Assembly (NCBI GenBank): GCA_031761405.1
Contig: JASEVX010000008.1
Coordinates: 36,958,903-37,022,902, forward strand
Origin: Serripes groenlandicus
Lineage: Eukaryota > Mollusca > Bivalvia > Cardiida > Cardiidae
Length of the DNA: 64,000 nucleotides
Direction of reading: 5' to 3'
In this document: positions 44,989-55,698 of the stretch, piece by piece
How the letters are laid out: the number at the start of each line of letters is the position of its first letter
Numbering within the stretch: position 1 is the first letter of the stretch
Notes under the pieces: model-generated
What the model was told of the DNA's origin: nothing
Databases searched by the model: none
Seen by the model: only the letters and a program-made list of their open reading frames with translations
Made by a program: the position numbers and the translations under genes

Positions 44989-45099
44989 GAAGGTGTGAAT
45001 GAGGATGCAGTGATTGTGTTGCTAGGCAACAAGTCTGACCTGCCCGAAGATGATGATTGTAAACCTGTCAAAATGAAAAATGGATCCCATTTGGCTGAT
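44989..45099 (+). CDS. Rab exon with G4 motif
   Basis: Acceptor TTATTTGATTGCAG, donor GAT/GTAAGA; 37 codons. After NKSDL it has an acidic run (PEDDD) and a basic stretch, where Rabs have a variable helix region. Confidence 0.85.
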
Positions 45100-48000
45100 G
45101 TAAGAAATACTTAAAACATCAGAGGAAAATATGATACATTTGAGCAATTTTTCTTTTTATACACTCATTTGCCAATTTTAAAAACCAGATTGCATAATGG
45201 GAGCGCTTCATGCAACTTCCAAAAAAGTTATCCGCTCTCGTACTAGAGCAATCTAAATCCAATCCTCATTAAACTATACAGGAATCTGTTGCTGCTGAGT
45301 GGTTAGCGTCCATGATTTGAAACTGTGTGTACGAGTATTCCCAGTTGCGGCGGTCGTGGTGGAGTACACTCGGGCAAAGGGCATTTCCTAGCCTAGTACT
45401 GGTTTGTGTACCCAGGGATCATGAATAAACGAACAGTCATGATAATTGAAATAATGTTGAAAATTGCGTAAAACACTAGTAAAACAAACAAACCAAACTC
45501 ATTCATGCTAATTGCGACAATATCTTTCATTCCTAATGAGATCACCACAGGCAAGCCAGAGTTATGACCCTTTACATCCTGAACTTTATTCATATTATTA
45601 TAACAATGTATATATATATATTCATTTTCATATCATTATAACGATGTATATATAAATATGCATTTTCATATCATTATAATGATGTATTTTCGTAACATTT
45701 CTAGCTCTTTCCCACAAACAAAGAATTCTACAGCAAACAACTTTGAAAGCATTTATGTAAAAATATCATTAACCCTTTCCCTCATACGACAATTCTTTTG
45801 TTACTACGTATGTTTTCAAAAAGCCGTCTGCTGCAGAGGCATCAGAAAGCGTCTATATGAGGGAAAGGGATAATTGTCTTTGTCTGCTCTTGAAATTTAG
45901 AAATCTATATTTTATCTTCACCAAACTTGGACACAATGTTGATCATGAAAATATCTCAACCAAATTCGATTTCTATTAATTCTTTCCCAAATATAGGCAC
46001 AATGTTTCAACTCTTTTTAATGATAAAATCCTTTTTTATGAAGATTTTTCATGTTTTTGTCCATATATTTTCAAAGTCGTCTGCTGCAGATTTGATGTAC
46101 GTGGGAAAGGGTTAAGGTTGACCATGACATGTCAGATTTATGATACCTTCATTAATAAGATGTTTAACAATATGATAAAATACATGTGTATCCAGACGGG
46201 TATAATGTGTAAATGGATTTATCTGTGTGTCTAAAATGTTGTAATTCTTTAAACTTTTCCCAAATAAAGGTTTTTTTTTATGCATGTCCAGCAGATAACT
46301 TTTGAAAACATTGTGGCAAAAGTAGAAATTGCTCATTATGGTTGCAATCCTATTCAATAATGTTACATTCATCTGATTGGAGATTTTCCATATTTATACC
46401 CCCAGATACGTAGTATATGGGGGCTATATAGGAGTCACGCTTGTCGGTCGGTTTGTCGGTCTGTCCGTCCATTGGTCTGGACATTTCTTGTGAACACTAT
46501 TTCTCAGCAACCCTTCATCAGAATTTAATATAACTTCACAAGAATGATTGATACCAAGCTTAGTTGTGCATATGGTCGGTGTGTTGCACTGGAATTATTT
46601 TTAAATTAGTTATGGCCCCTTGAATTTCTCATATATAGTCGGTCTGTAGACATTTCTTGTGAACACTATTTCTCAGCAACCCTTGATCAGAATTCAATAT
46701 AACTTCACAAGAATGATTGATACCAAGCCTAGTTGTGCATATTGTCAGGGTGTTGCAATGGAATTATTTTTAAATGAGTTATGGCCCCTTGAATTTCTCA
46801 TACATATGTATATTGTCAGGCACTAGCTGGGGGTATTCATCACCTTCAGTTATATTTCTAGTTTGTCCTGATGTGTTGCAGATAGGTGGATTGGTGGAAA
46901 GGGTTAAATGATAGCAAATTGCTGATTTCTACAATGGTAATAGTAATCTTATGCTATGTAACATTTTCATTCCAGCTTTGTAGATATTTACATGAAAAAT
47001 ATGGAAAATGTCTAAAAATGAAATGTTCAATACTGAGTAGAGTTGAAAAGAATGTGGCAAATGGAGAAATTGCTCATCATGAACAATATCTATAAGTGGG
47101 AAAGTATTAAATAAAAATCACTATATTTTCATGTTCCCAGCTTTATTAACCATTTTCCACATACAGATGCTTTTTGACGCCTCTGCAGCAGACGACTTTT
47201 GTATGACAAAAGGATAAATTGCTCGTGATAAGCAATTTCTCCTTTTGCCACAATGTTTTCAACTGTTTCAATAATTGTTCTTTTATTTATGGAGAGTTAC
47301 AATATTATTTACTAAATGTCTTCAACGTTGTCTGCTGCATATTTGTTGTATGCTGGCAAGGGTTAATTGTACAATAGTATGGTTTATTGTGCACAGTAGG
47401 ATGGTTATGTATACAGTAATATGGTTTCTTATACAGTAGTATTGTTTATTGTACAATAGTATGGTTAATTGTACACAGAAGTATGGTTTATTTTACAGTA
47501 GTATAGTTTATTGTTCAGTAGTATGGTTTATTGTACAGTAGTATAGTTTATTGTACAGTAGTATGGTTTATTGTACAGTAGTATAGTTTATTGAACAGTA
47601 GTATGGTGAATTGTACAGAAGTATGGTTTATTGAACAGTAGTATGGTTACTTGTACAGTAGTATTGTTTATTAGATCACCTAGAGCCAAAGGCTCAAGGT
47701 GAGCTATTCTGATCACTTTTTGTCCGTCTGGCGTCGTCCGTCGTTAACATTTAGACATTTAGATCATCTCCTCCTTAACCACTTGACCAATTTCAACCAA
47801 ACTTCACAGGAATGTTCCTTTGGTGGACCTCTTTCAAAATTGTTTAAAGATTTAAATTCCATCGAGAACTTTGGTTGCTGCGGCAACAGAAAAGGGGAAA
47901 ATTGCCAAATCTTAAAAAATCTTCTTGTCCAAAAGTACTGGCCTGATTTGAAAATGATTTTGCACAAATGTTCCTTGGGGTACCCTCTACACAGATTGTT

Positions 48001-51000
48001 CAAAAATTTTGATCCGTTGAAAAACATGGCCGCCAGGGGGCGGAGCTTATTTTCCTTATATGTGCATTGTTAAAACTTTAAAAATCTTCTTGTCCAAAAG
48101 TACTGGCCCAATTTGAAAATTATTTTGCACAAATATTCCTTGGGGCACTCCAATATTGTTCAAATATTTCTGATCCGTTGAAAAACATGGCCGCCAGTGG
48201 GCGGAGCTTGTTCTCCTTATATGTGCATTGTTAAAACTTTGAAAATCTTCTTGTCCAATAGTATAAGCCCAATTTGAAAATTATTTTGCAAAAAATGTTC
48301 CTTTGGGCCCCCTTTACCAAGATTGTTCAAATATTTCCGATCCGTTGAAAAACATGGCCACCAGGGGGTGGAGCCTGTTTTCCTTATATGTGCATTGTTA
48401 AAACTTTAAAAAATCTTCTCGTCCAAAAGAATTAGCCCGATTTGAAAATTATTTTTCACAAATGTTCTTTGGGGCACCCTCTACCAAGATTGTTCAAATA
48501 TGTCCGATCTGTTACAAAAACATGGCCGCCAGGGTTGCTGCGGCATCAGAAAGGGGGCAAAATATCCAAGCTTTAAATATCTTCTTCTTTGAATCTGCAT
48601 GTCAGATTCCAATATAGTTTGGTAGAAATGTTCCTTAAGTGAGCATCTACAAAGATTGTACAAGGCATACTGTTTGGTTGAAAAACATGGCAGTCAGGAG
48701 GCATCAGAAAAGGGGCAAAATGACAAAATTTGAAAATTCCATTTTTAGCTCACCTATGTACAAAGTGCAAGGTGAGCTTTTGTGATCGCTCACCATCCGT
48801 CGACCGTCATCATCGTCGTCGTCGTCTGTCCGTTCACATTTTCCTACAAACAAATTCTCCTCCTAAACCAATTAACCAAATTCAAAATAATTTTACAGGA
48901 ATGTTTCTTGGGTGGATCTCTTTCAAACTTGTTCAAAGAATTCTATTCCATTCAGAACTTTGGCTGCCACGGCAACAAAAAAGGGGAAATTAACCAAAAC
49001 TTAAAAAATCTTCTTGTCCATAAGTACTAACCCGATTTGAAAATTATTTTGCACAAATGTACCTTGGGGTACCTTCTACCAAGATTGTTCAAATATTTCC
49101 GATCTGTTGAAAAACATGGCCGCCAGGGGGCGGAGCTTATTTCCCTTAAAATCTTCTTGTCCAAAAGTACTTGTCTGATTTAAGAAATATTTTGAACAAA
49201 TGTTCTTTACCAAGATTGTTCAAATATTTCCAATCCGTTGAAAAACATGGCTGCCAGGGGGCGGAGCTTGTTTTCCTTATATGTGCATTGTTAAAATTTT
49301 AAAAATCTTCTTTTCCAAAAGTACCGGCCCGATTTGAAAATTATTTCACACAAATGTTCCTTGGGGCACCCTTTACCAAGATTGTTCAAATATTTTCGAT
49401 CCGTTGGAAAACATGGAGCTTGTTTTCCTTATATGTGCATTGTTAAAACTTTAAAAATCTTCTTTGTCCAAAAGTACTGGCCCGATTTGAGAATTATTTT
49501 GCACAAATGTTCCTTGGGGCACCCTTTGACAAGAATGTTCAAATATTGTTGATCCGTTGAAAAACATGGCCGCCAGGGGGCGGAGCTTGTTCATAGAATC
49601 ATATAGGGAAAAACCTTTAAAAATCTTCTTGTCTAAGAGTAGAGGGCCCGGGCTTTTAATATTTGGTATGTAGCATCATCTAGTGGACCTCTACCAAGAT
49701 TGTTCAAATTATAGCCCTGGGGTCAAAAAATGACATCTCCCCTAAGGGTCTATTGTTTTACATAGACTCATATAGAGAAAAATTTAAAAAAAAAATATCT
49801 GGAAGTAAAGGCCCCCGGCCTTTGATATTTGGTATGTAGCATAGTCTAGTGGACCTCTACCAAGATTGTTCAAATTATAGCCCTGGGGTAAAAAATTACC
49901 CCATCCTGGGGGTCACTTGTTTTACATATACTCATATAGGGGAAAAACTTAAAAAATCTTCTTGTCTAAAAGTAGAGGGCCCAGACCTTTGATATTGGGT
50001 ATGTAGCATCATCTAGTGGACCTCTACCAAGATCTTGTTTAAAAGTTTAATATTTGAAATCTAACTCCATCGAGTGGACTTCTACCAAGATTGGTCAAAT
50101 TAGTATAGCCCTGGTGTCAAACATGGATCCACCCTGGGGATCACTTGTTTTACATAGACTTGTTAAGTTAAACACTTTAAAAATATTCTTGTCCATTTGC
50201 CAAGAATGGTGCCCCTCTACTAAGACTTCAAATTATTTTGATAGGATGATAAACATGGCCACCAGGCGGTGTTGCTTGTTTTCCGTATATATGTATAGAC
50301 AAAGAACAATGAAAACTTTTTAAGTTTGATTAAATCAGGTGAGCGATATAGGACCATCATGGTCCTCTTGTTTTAAGTTCTTGTCTGATATTAAGGAAAT
50401 TGAATATAAATCCTACTTCAGTGATCCTCTACTTAATTTGTTCAAGCCGTTTTGATTGGTTACAAAATCATAGCAACCTCGCATCATCACAAAAGGGGTA
50501 AATTGAACTTTTAGCTACAAATGACAACTCCTACCATTCCACTTGACCAATTTCAACGTTACTTTACAGGAATGTTCCTTTGATGGTCCTCTTTCAAAAT
50601 TGTTCAAAGACTTGTATTCTGTGTAGAACCTTTGTTGCTGCAGCATCAGAAATTGAGAAAGCTCTTGTTAGATTTCAAGATAAAAATGGCTTTTACTGAT
50701 AAACTATTTCTTTAACTGAGTGTCCACTCCTTGCAGTTTCATTTGAACTCCTGATCAAATTTTCACAGATATTTGCAGTTAAATATTTGCTTCTAATTAA
50801 CTATCATTCAGGTGATCGATTTAGGGCCATCTTGGCCCTCTTGTTGTACAATAGTATGGTTTATTGTTCAGTAGTATGGTTTATTGTACAGTAGTATAGT
50901 TTACTGTACAGTAGTATGGTTAATTGTACAATAGTATGGTCCATTGTACAGTAGTATGGTATGGTTAATTGTACAGTAGTAAAGTTTATTGTACAGTAGT

Positions 51001-52448
51001 ATACATGTAGTTAATTGAACAGTATTATGGTTAATTGTACAGTAGTATAGTTTATTGTACAGTAGTATACATGTAGTTAATTGAACAGTATTATGGTTAA
51101 TTGTACAGAAGTATGGTTTATTGTACAGTAGTATGGTTAATTGTACAATAGTATTGTTTATTGTTCAATAGTATGGTTAATTGTACAGAAGTATGGTATG
51201 GTTAATTATACAGAAGTATAATTTATTGTACAGTAGTATAGTGTATTGTACAGTAGTATGGTTAATTGTACAATAGTATGGTAAATTGTAGACTAGTATG
51301 GTTAATTGTACAGTAGTATGGTTTACTGTACAATAGTATGGTTAATTGTACAGAAGTATGGTGTATTGTACATTAGTATGATATGGTTTATTGTACAGTA
51401 GTATAGTTTATTGTACAGTAGTATGGTTAATTGTACAGTAGTATGAATTATTATACAGAAGTACAGTTTATTGTACAGTAGTATTTTGTATTGTACAATA
51501 GTATGGTTAATTGTACAATAGTACGGTTAATTGTACAGTAGTATGGTTTATTTTACAGTAGTATGGTTTATTGTACAGTACTTAGATTAATTATGCAGTA
51601 GTATGTTTTATTTTTCAGGAGTACGGAGCTCTCTTCTATGAAACAAGCGCTCTCAACGGAGAAAATGTAGGCAATGCAATGGATGCACTTGCCAGGTAAT
51701 ATTAAAACAATTACTTTGATAAATATTGGTTGTAGGAAAAGGAGAAATTTCTCAAAATAATATATTTCTCTTTTTCCAATATTGTTTTCAAATACAGTGC
51801 AACCTGTGTATAATGACCACCCATGGTCTTTGTTTACAAGTGGTCTTTAATCACAGGGTCATTTATGCTAAAGATTAGTATTATTAGGAAACTAAAAGTG
51901 AGGCTTTTATAGATAGGGAATTGGTATTTTTTAGATTTTCCATATATAACATGTAATGCCTCAGATATTCTTTACCTTTTCCCTCATACAACAAATCTGC
52001 AGCAGATGACTTTGTAAAACACATAGGCCGATATATGGAAATTCTTTACAAATAAAAGTATAATTGTTGAATAGAGTGGAAAACATTGTGGCAAAAGGAA
52101 ACATTGTTCATCAAGATCATGTGGGACAGGGTTAAAGCAGGCAATTGTAAATATAACATTTCAGGTATAGTGTTAAACATTCTCATCATTTGTATAGTCT
52201 GCCTTACCCTTTTCACACATACAAAAAACAAAAGGAGAAATTGCTCAAAACTTTGTTCGGTAATTATACCTACAACTATGAGATTTTTCATATTTTTTAG
52301 CTGTCTGCTGCAGATGTGATGTATGTGGGAAAGGGTTAAGTAACCTCTGTTGTTATTTTGCAGACTCCTCAAGGAGAAAGAAGACATTGCTATTGAGAAA
52401 TCTCTTAGACTAGATGATGCCCCATTAAAGAAAGGTTGCTGCAGCTGA
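44989..52448 (+). CDS. Rab-family small GTPase, C-terminal three exons (5' part not found)
   Basis: Exons 44989-45099, 51619-51695 and 52364-52448 encode the last 90 residues. Visible motifs: IVLLGNKSDL (G4, guanine-binding NKxD) in the first, YGALFYETSALNGENV (G5, ETSA) in the second, and a charged tail ending KKGCCS with a CC prenylation site in the third. The first two exons join in phase 0, the next pair splits an AGA codon. Rab GTPases direct membrane traffic as GTP-dependent, geranylgeranylated switches. The YGALF.ETSA block and CC tail recall the RASEF/CRACR2A/Rab44 group, but this assignment is tentative. The P-loop, switch I and DTAG exons were not found between here and gene 2 exon 1; they may lie further upstream, overlapping gene 2 on the other strand, or be lost. 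Confidence 0.8.
45292..45476 (+). mobile_element. Decayed SINE (third head type) in Rab intron
   Basis: CTGCTGAGTGGTTAGCG head-like start; shared body TTTCCTAGCCTAGTACTGG and TACCCAGGGATCATG; end TGTTGAAAATTGCGTAAAAC. Confidence 0.65.
45769..45873. mobile_element. TTAA MITE, internally deleted (105 bp)
   Basis: Both ends are present (TTAACCCTTTCCCTCATAC and TATGAGGGAAAGGGATAA), but the hairpin core is missing. The right TTAA is mutated to ATAA. Confidence 0.85.
45975..46115. mobile_element. TTAA MITE, left side decayed
   Basis: Right end TTCAAAGTCGTCTGCTGCAG then ACGTGGGAAAGGGTTAA; left side reduced to CTTTCCCAAATATAGGC. Confidence 0.7.
46397..46862. mobile_element. Pearl-like element with two tandem core repeats
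   Basis: Starts TACCCCCAGATACGTAG, then a GTCGGTCGG / GTCTGTCC tetranucleotide stretch, two core repeats of about 190 bp (each with ACATTTCTTGTGAACACTAT), and ends GGGGGTATTCATCACCTTCA plus TTTCTAGTT. Leader, tetranucleotide microsatellite, tandem core and fixed tail is the layout known from bivalve pearl elements. 55699-56784 has the same ends. Confidence 0.7.
47146..47366. mobile_element. TTAA MITE in Rab intron
   Basis: TTAACCATTTTCCACATAC left, GCTGGCAAGGGTTAA right, with core hairpin ATTGCTCGTGATAAGCAATT and subterminal CTGCAGCAGACGACTTTTG. It directly precedes the 20-bp minisatellite. Confidence 0.88.
47368..47672. repeat. 20-bp minisatellite, left part (Rab intron)
   Basis: Unit GTAGTATGGTTTATTGTACA, about 15 units. 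It breaks off at TTTATT where the hairpin-ended element begins and resumes at 50844. Confidence 0.93.
47673..50843 (+). mobile_element. Hairpin-ended element inserted in the minisatellite (outer)
   Basis: 5' end AGATCACCTAGAGCC then AAGGCTCAAGGTGAGCT (an inverted pair); 3' end CAGGTGATCGATTTAGGGCC then ATCTTGGCCCTCTTG, a hairpin close to the terminus. The interior is non-coding and built of tandem blocks. Subterminal inverted motifs (CACCT and AGGTGA), a 3' hairpin, internal tandem repeats and insertion between T residues are the marks of Helentron-derived HINE elements; that class is inferred, not proven. A related element is nested at 48747-50372. Confidence 0.7.
48747..50372 (+). mobile_element. 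Nested hairpin-ended element (inner)
   Basis: 5' end AGCTCACCTATGTAC...AAGGTGAGCT, 3' end CAGGTGAGCGATATAGGACC plus ATCATGGTCCTCTTG. About eight tandem blocks of 110-190 bp, each with CTTCTTGTCCAAAAGTACTG, CACAAATGTTCCTTGGGG, TTGTTCAAATATTTCCGATC and AACATGGCCGCCAGGGGGCG. Several chance frames run through these blocks; they lack any known domain and shift between blocks. Confidence 0.75.
50844..51618. repeat. 20-bp minisatellite, right part, running into a Rab acceptor
   Basis: About 37 further units of GTAGTATGGTTTATTGTACA, with variants such as AGAAGTATGGTTAATTGTAC. The final unit, GTAGTATGTTTTATTTTTCAG, is the 3' splice site of the exon at 51619. Confidence 0.93.
51619..51695 (+). CDS. 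Rab exon with G5 motif
   Basis: Acceptor TTTTATTTTTCAG, donor CCAG/GTAATA; 77 bp. The acceptor lies in the last, altered monomer of the 20-bp minisatellite. Confidence 0.88.
51799..51935. mobile_element. Truncated TACAGTC MITE in a Rab intron
   Basis: Left end TACAGTGCAACCTGTG, then the TGGTCTTTAATCACAGGGTC interior seen at 1095-1277. The right terminal repeat is missing. It lies 104 bp downstream of the exon ending at 51695. Confidence 0.6.
51960..52339. mobile_element. TTAA MITE pieces in the last Rab intron
   Basis: 51975-52130 has CCTTTTCCCTCATACAAC, CTGCAGCAGATGACTTTG and GTGGGACAGGGTTAA. 52200-52339 has CCCTTTTCACACATACAA, AAAAGGAGAAATTGCTC, TGTCTGCTGCAGATG and GTGGGAAAGGGTTAA. These are two adjacent or nested copies. 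Confidence 0.7.
52364..52448 (+). CDS. Rab terminal exon with prenylation tail
   Basis: Acceptor GTTGTTATTTTGCAG; encodes LLKEKEDIAIEKSL and ends GCCS with a TGA stop. A TTAA MITE ends 24 bp upstream of the exon. Confidence 0.87.
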
Positions 52449-53156
52449 TCCCCTCTCAGTTGATGAATCTGATGTCTTAAATAGTTAACCAATAGTCCTT
52501 CAATTTTTTTTTTGCTGCGACCAGTCTATCAACTGACGCCATCTGGTTGGCTAGAAGCAAGTTCACATTCAAATTTAACCAATCAGAATGTTCAATGTTT
52601 GACTGGAAGCAGACAACTAGGGATTCGAAGAACCGGTAGTTTTAACTCTGTCTCAAGGTTAAACAATTCCTTATACTGAAACTTTGGGTTAATTAATTGG
52701 GAGACTGCCAATCAATCCATTTCTGATACAGATGCCATTAAATGCCTCTTCAGCAGAGAAAAAAAGAAAACATTGTGGGAATGGGAGAAATTGTTAAAAA
52801 CAACATGTCTCCTTTCCACACAAAGTTTTCATTTTAGTATCAGAATTATATGAGTTTCATATCAATCAGGTAAACGTTAATTATTTACTTGATATGATAC
52901 TTACAGAGTTGTCTGCCTTGATATGATACTTACAGAGTTGTCCGCTTTGAAAGGCGTTATTGATGGAAATATATATCGAATAGAAAATAGCAGTTAAATT
53001 TTTAAAAGAATTGGACACATGGTTCAAAAGGAGAAATTTCTCCATTTTCCGTTTTGTTTTCAAAATTCTGCTACTGAGGATGCACTGATATTTGTCTGAA
53101 TCCAGGAAAGTTTTAAAACTATCAGTTAAAAGACATATTGTTATGTTAGGGGAAGT
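52449..53156. other. Rab 3' flank; no further gene
   Basis: Begins with the 3' UTR of the Rab gene. 52740-52830 and 52900-53100 hold decayed TTAA-MITE cores (GAATGGGAGAAATTGTT, AAAAGGAGAAATTTCTC). A 27-bp direct repeat of TTGATATGATACTTACAGAG occurs at about 52891 and 52918. Confidence 0.5.
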
Positions 53157-53376
53157 TTAACCCTTTATAACATACAGCAATTCTACAGCAGACGACTTTG
53201 AAACCATTTGAGTAAAAATAAAATCTCTACATGTGAAAGTGTGTATTTTTATAATCGATATAAAAGGAGTGTGAAAAGGGGAGAAATTGCTCATTTTAAG
53301 CCACATAGGTTTTCAAACGTCGTCTGCTGTAGTGCTGTAGATGTGACAAAATTCGTGTGCAGGTGGGAAATGTTTA
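53157..53376. mobile_element. TTAA MITE, diverged
   Basis: TTTAACCCTTTATAACATAC left, GCAGGTGGGAAATGTTTAA right, CTACAGCAGACGACTTTG and ACGTCGTCTGCTGTAG subterminal. Confidence 0.75.
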
Positions 53377-53718
53377 ACCTTGAGATATCTGTATGTATAG
53401 AAATCCTTCATTACTTAATGTGCAATATTATTCTTACTAATTATTTTCCTGCTTTTAATGGAAGGTGAACTGTATTATTTATAGATTTGCTCAAATATTT
53501 CCTTATGTTTTTCCATATAGTTTATTTACATAATTATTTATTCGTTTATCATTGTACATATTATTAACTTAAATAAACCCTTTCACAATTTGTGTTCAAT
53601 GTCACTTTGGTGCAAGGTTGTGGTCTACTTTAGCTTATCTCTTTCTCACATTAGCAGCCGGCTTTTGAAAACATTTGGCAACAGGAAAAATTGAATGTTT
53701 TAACTGATTACACAGTTA

Positions 53719-53946
53719 TTAACCCTTTCTCCCCATATAGACGCTTTCTGACGCCTCTGCAGCTTTTTGAAAACATAGTGACAAAAAAAAGAAATTGCTC
53801 AAAACGAGCAATTTCCCCTTTTGCCACAATGTTTTCCACTTTTAAGCATACTAGGTTATCCATTCAATTATAGAGACTTTCTTTTTTTGGACAAAATATG
53901 ATCAAAGTCGTCTGCTGCAGAATTGTGGTATGAGGGAAAGGGGTAA
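53719..53946. mobile_element. TTAA MITE
   Basis: TTAACCCTTTCTCCCCATATA left, ATGAGGGAAAGGGGTAA right; core GAAATTGCTCAAAACGAGCA pairs with itself. The right TTAA is mutated to GTAA. Confidence 0.88.
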
Positions 53947-54649
53947 CAGCATATGACTACAGAAAACAGTGTGGGAAGAATTCTTATGAGCAATTTCTGC
54001 TTTTATCAGAATGTTTTCAAAAGTCTCCAGCTGCATGTGGGAAAGGGTCAATATTTTCGCTGATATGATAATTTTAGAGTCGTCTGGTTTATAAGATAGG
54101 GTTTTAAAAAGCATTGTAAGGAAAGAAAATAAGTTCATGATGAGCTTTTTCTTCTTTTCCCAAATTACTTTTAAGTTGTGTGCTGCAGTGGTATAAAAAT
54201 TACAGGTTTTAATATTTTCCCATATATATAATCTTTAGCAGCTGACTAAAATTGAAATATCTAGACTTAAAATATGGTAAATTTTGTGGATAGATCTCTT
54301 GGCTTGGTTGGTGTTTTATATATTCATTTTATTGTGATCTCTTTAACTCTTTCCCATATAAAAACAAATCAGCATGATGACTTTGACAACAATATAGGCA
54401 AAAATATGAAAAATTCCTACAAATGTTTTCATAATTTGTCAAGCGGGAAAGTGAAGGGTAAGAATGTTTTTTGTTTTGTTTTTAAAAGAAGGGTATCTTA
54501 CTTATGATGAAAAATGTGTTTTAACATTAAAACATACAAAAGTTATTTCTTTTATTCATAATGAATTTTAAATTATTTTTAAGTGATTGTGATAGTAAAC
54601 ATAAAAGCAGGAAGCAAAAGTGTTTATAAAATGAATGTAGTAATAGTTT

Positions 54650-54878
54650 TTAACCAGTTCCCACATACAGGAAACCTGCAGCAGACGACTTTGAAATCAT
54701 GTTGGCAAAACCCCTGAATATCTCTATTAATGAAGGTATAATTACTGCAAAATGTTGAAAACATTGTGGCAAATGGGGAAATTGCTCGTTTTGAGCAATT
54801 TCTCCTTTTGCCATAATGTTTTCAAAAGTTGTCTGCTGCAGAGGCGTCAGAAAGCGTCTGTATGTAGGAAAGGGTTAA
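54650..54878. mobile_element. TTAA MITE, second subfamily
   Basis: TTAACCAGTTCCCACATAC left, GTATGTAGGAAAGGGTTAA right; core GGAAATTGCTCGTTTTGAGC. The longer side follows the left end (ATATCTCTATTAATGAAGG), the mirror image of the 44119 copy. Confidence 0.88.
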
Positions 54879-54899
54879 CCCAACAGAATCATGCTATTC

Positions 54900-55370
54900 T
54901 AACCCCTTTCTCACAAACAACAAATCTACAGCAGACGACTTTCATAACATTTAGTCATAGATACGGTAACTCTAAAAATGAAAGAACAATTATTTTAGAA
55001 AGGTGAAACCATCGTGGCAAAAGGAGAAATTGCTCATAATAAGCTATTTCTCCTTTTATCACAGGGTTAAAAAAAGTAGTCTACTCAAAGCATCAGAAAG
55101 TGTCTACATGTGGGACAAGGTAAATATGGCTACTGAAAACACTTTTTAAAATGTCTCGTTAACTTTTCATCGCCAAATATCTTTTGTCAAAACATAGAAA
55201 ATCTCCATAATTGAATTGATAACCTATGACAAAAAGTGGAAAACATTGTGGCAAAAGGAGAAATTGCACGTTTTGTGCAATTTCTTCTTTTGTCACTATG
55301 TTTTCAAAAAGCCGTCTGCTGCAGAGGCGTCAGAAAGCGTCTATATGCGTCTATATGAGGGAAAGGATTA
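54900..55370. mobile_element. Two further TTAA MITEs, degenerate
   Basis: 54900-55122 (ACCCCTTTCTCACAAAC, AGCAGACGACTTTCATAAC, core AAAAGGAGAAATTGCTC, right end GTGGGACAAGG) and about 55160-55372 (TTAACTTTTCATCGCC, core AAATTGCACGTTTTGTGCAA, right end TGAGGGAAAGGATTAA). Confidence 0.65.
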
Positions 55371-55698
55371 AAGTTGTTCCTGCTGAAAATAACATCTTCT
55401 TTGACGTCAAAACGTCAAAACGTATGTCTATGCGACAATGATAGTGGGGTAATAGAAATCGCCATTACTTCCTTGTTTGGAGAGATATTCTGACAAAATT
55501 AACATCTAACTCATGAATCGCAATTTTTCCTTTTGCCATAATGTTTTCAAAAGTCATCTTCTGTAAAGGGGTCAATATAACTCCATTTTAATGCATTGTG
55601 TGTGAGCAACATTTTATCATATAATAAATGTTTTATTGATGTATACTATGTTGTTTCTTAATATCTTTATTTGTATCAACAATATCCTTGATATATGT

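Noticed and set aside
47699..48073. 124-codon open frame
   Set aside because: It covers tandem blocks of a non-coding hairpin-ended element. Parallel blocks shift frame and carry stops, and the same phrases appear on the opposite strand as other short frames.
52046..52492. 148-codon minus-strand open frame
   Set aside because: It runs antisense across the verified Rab terminal exon and two TTAA-MITE pieces and has no recognisable domain.
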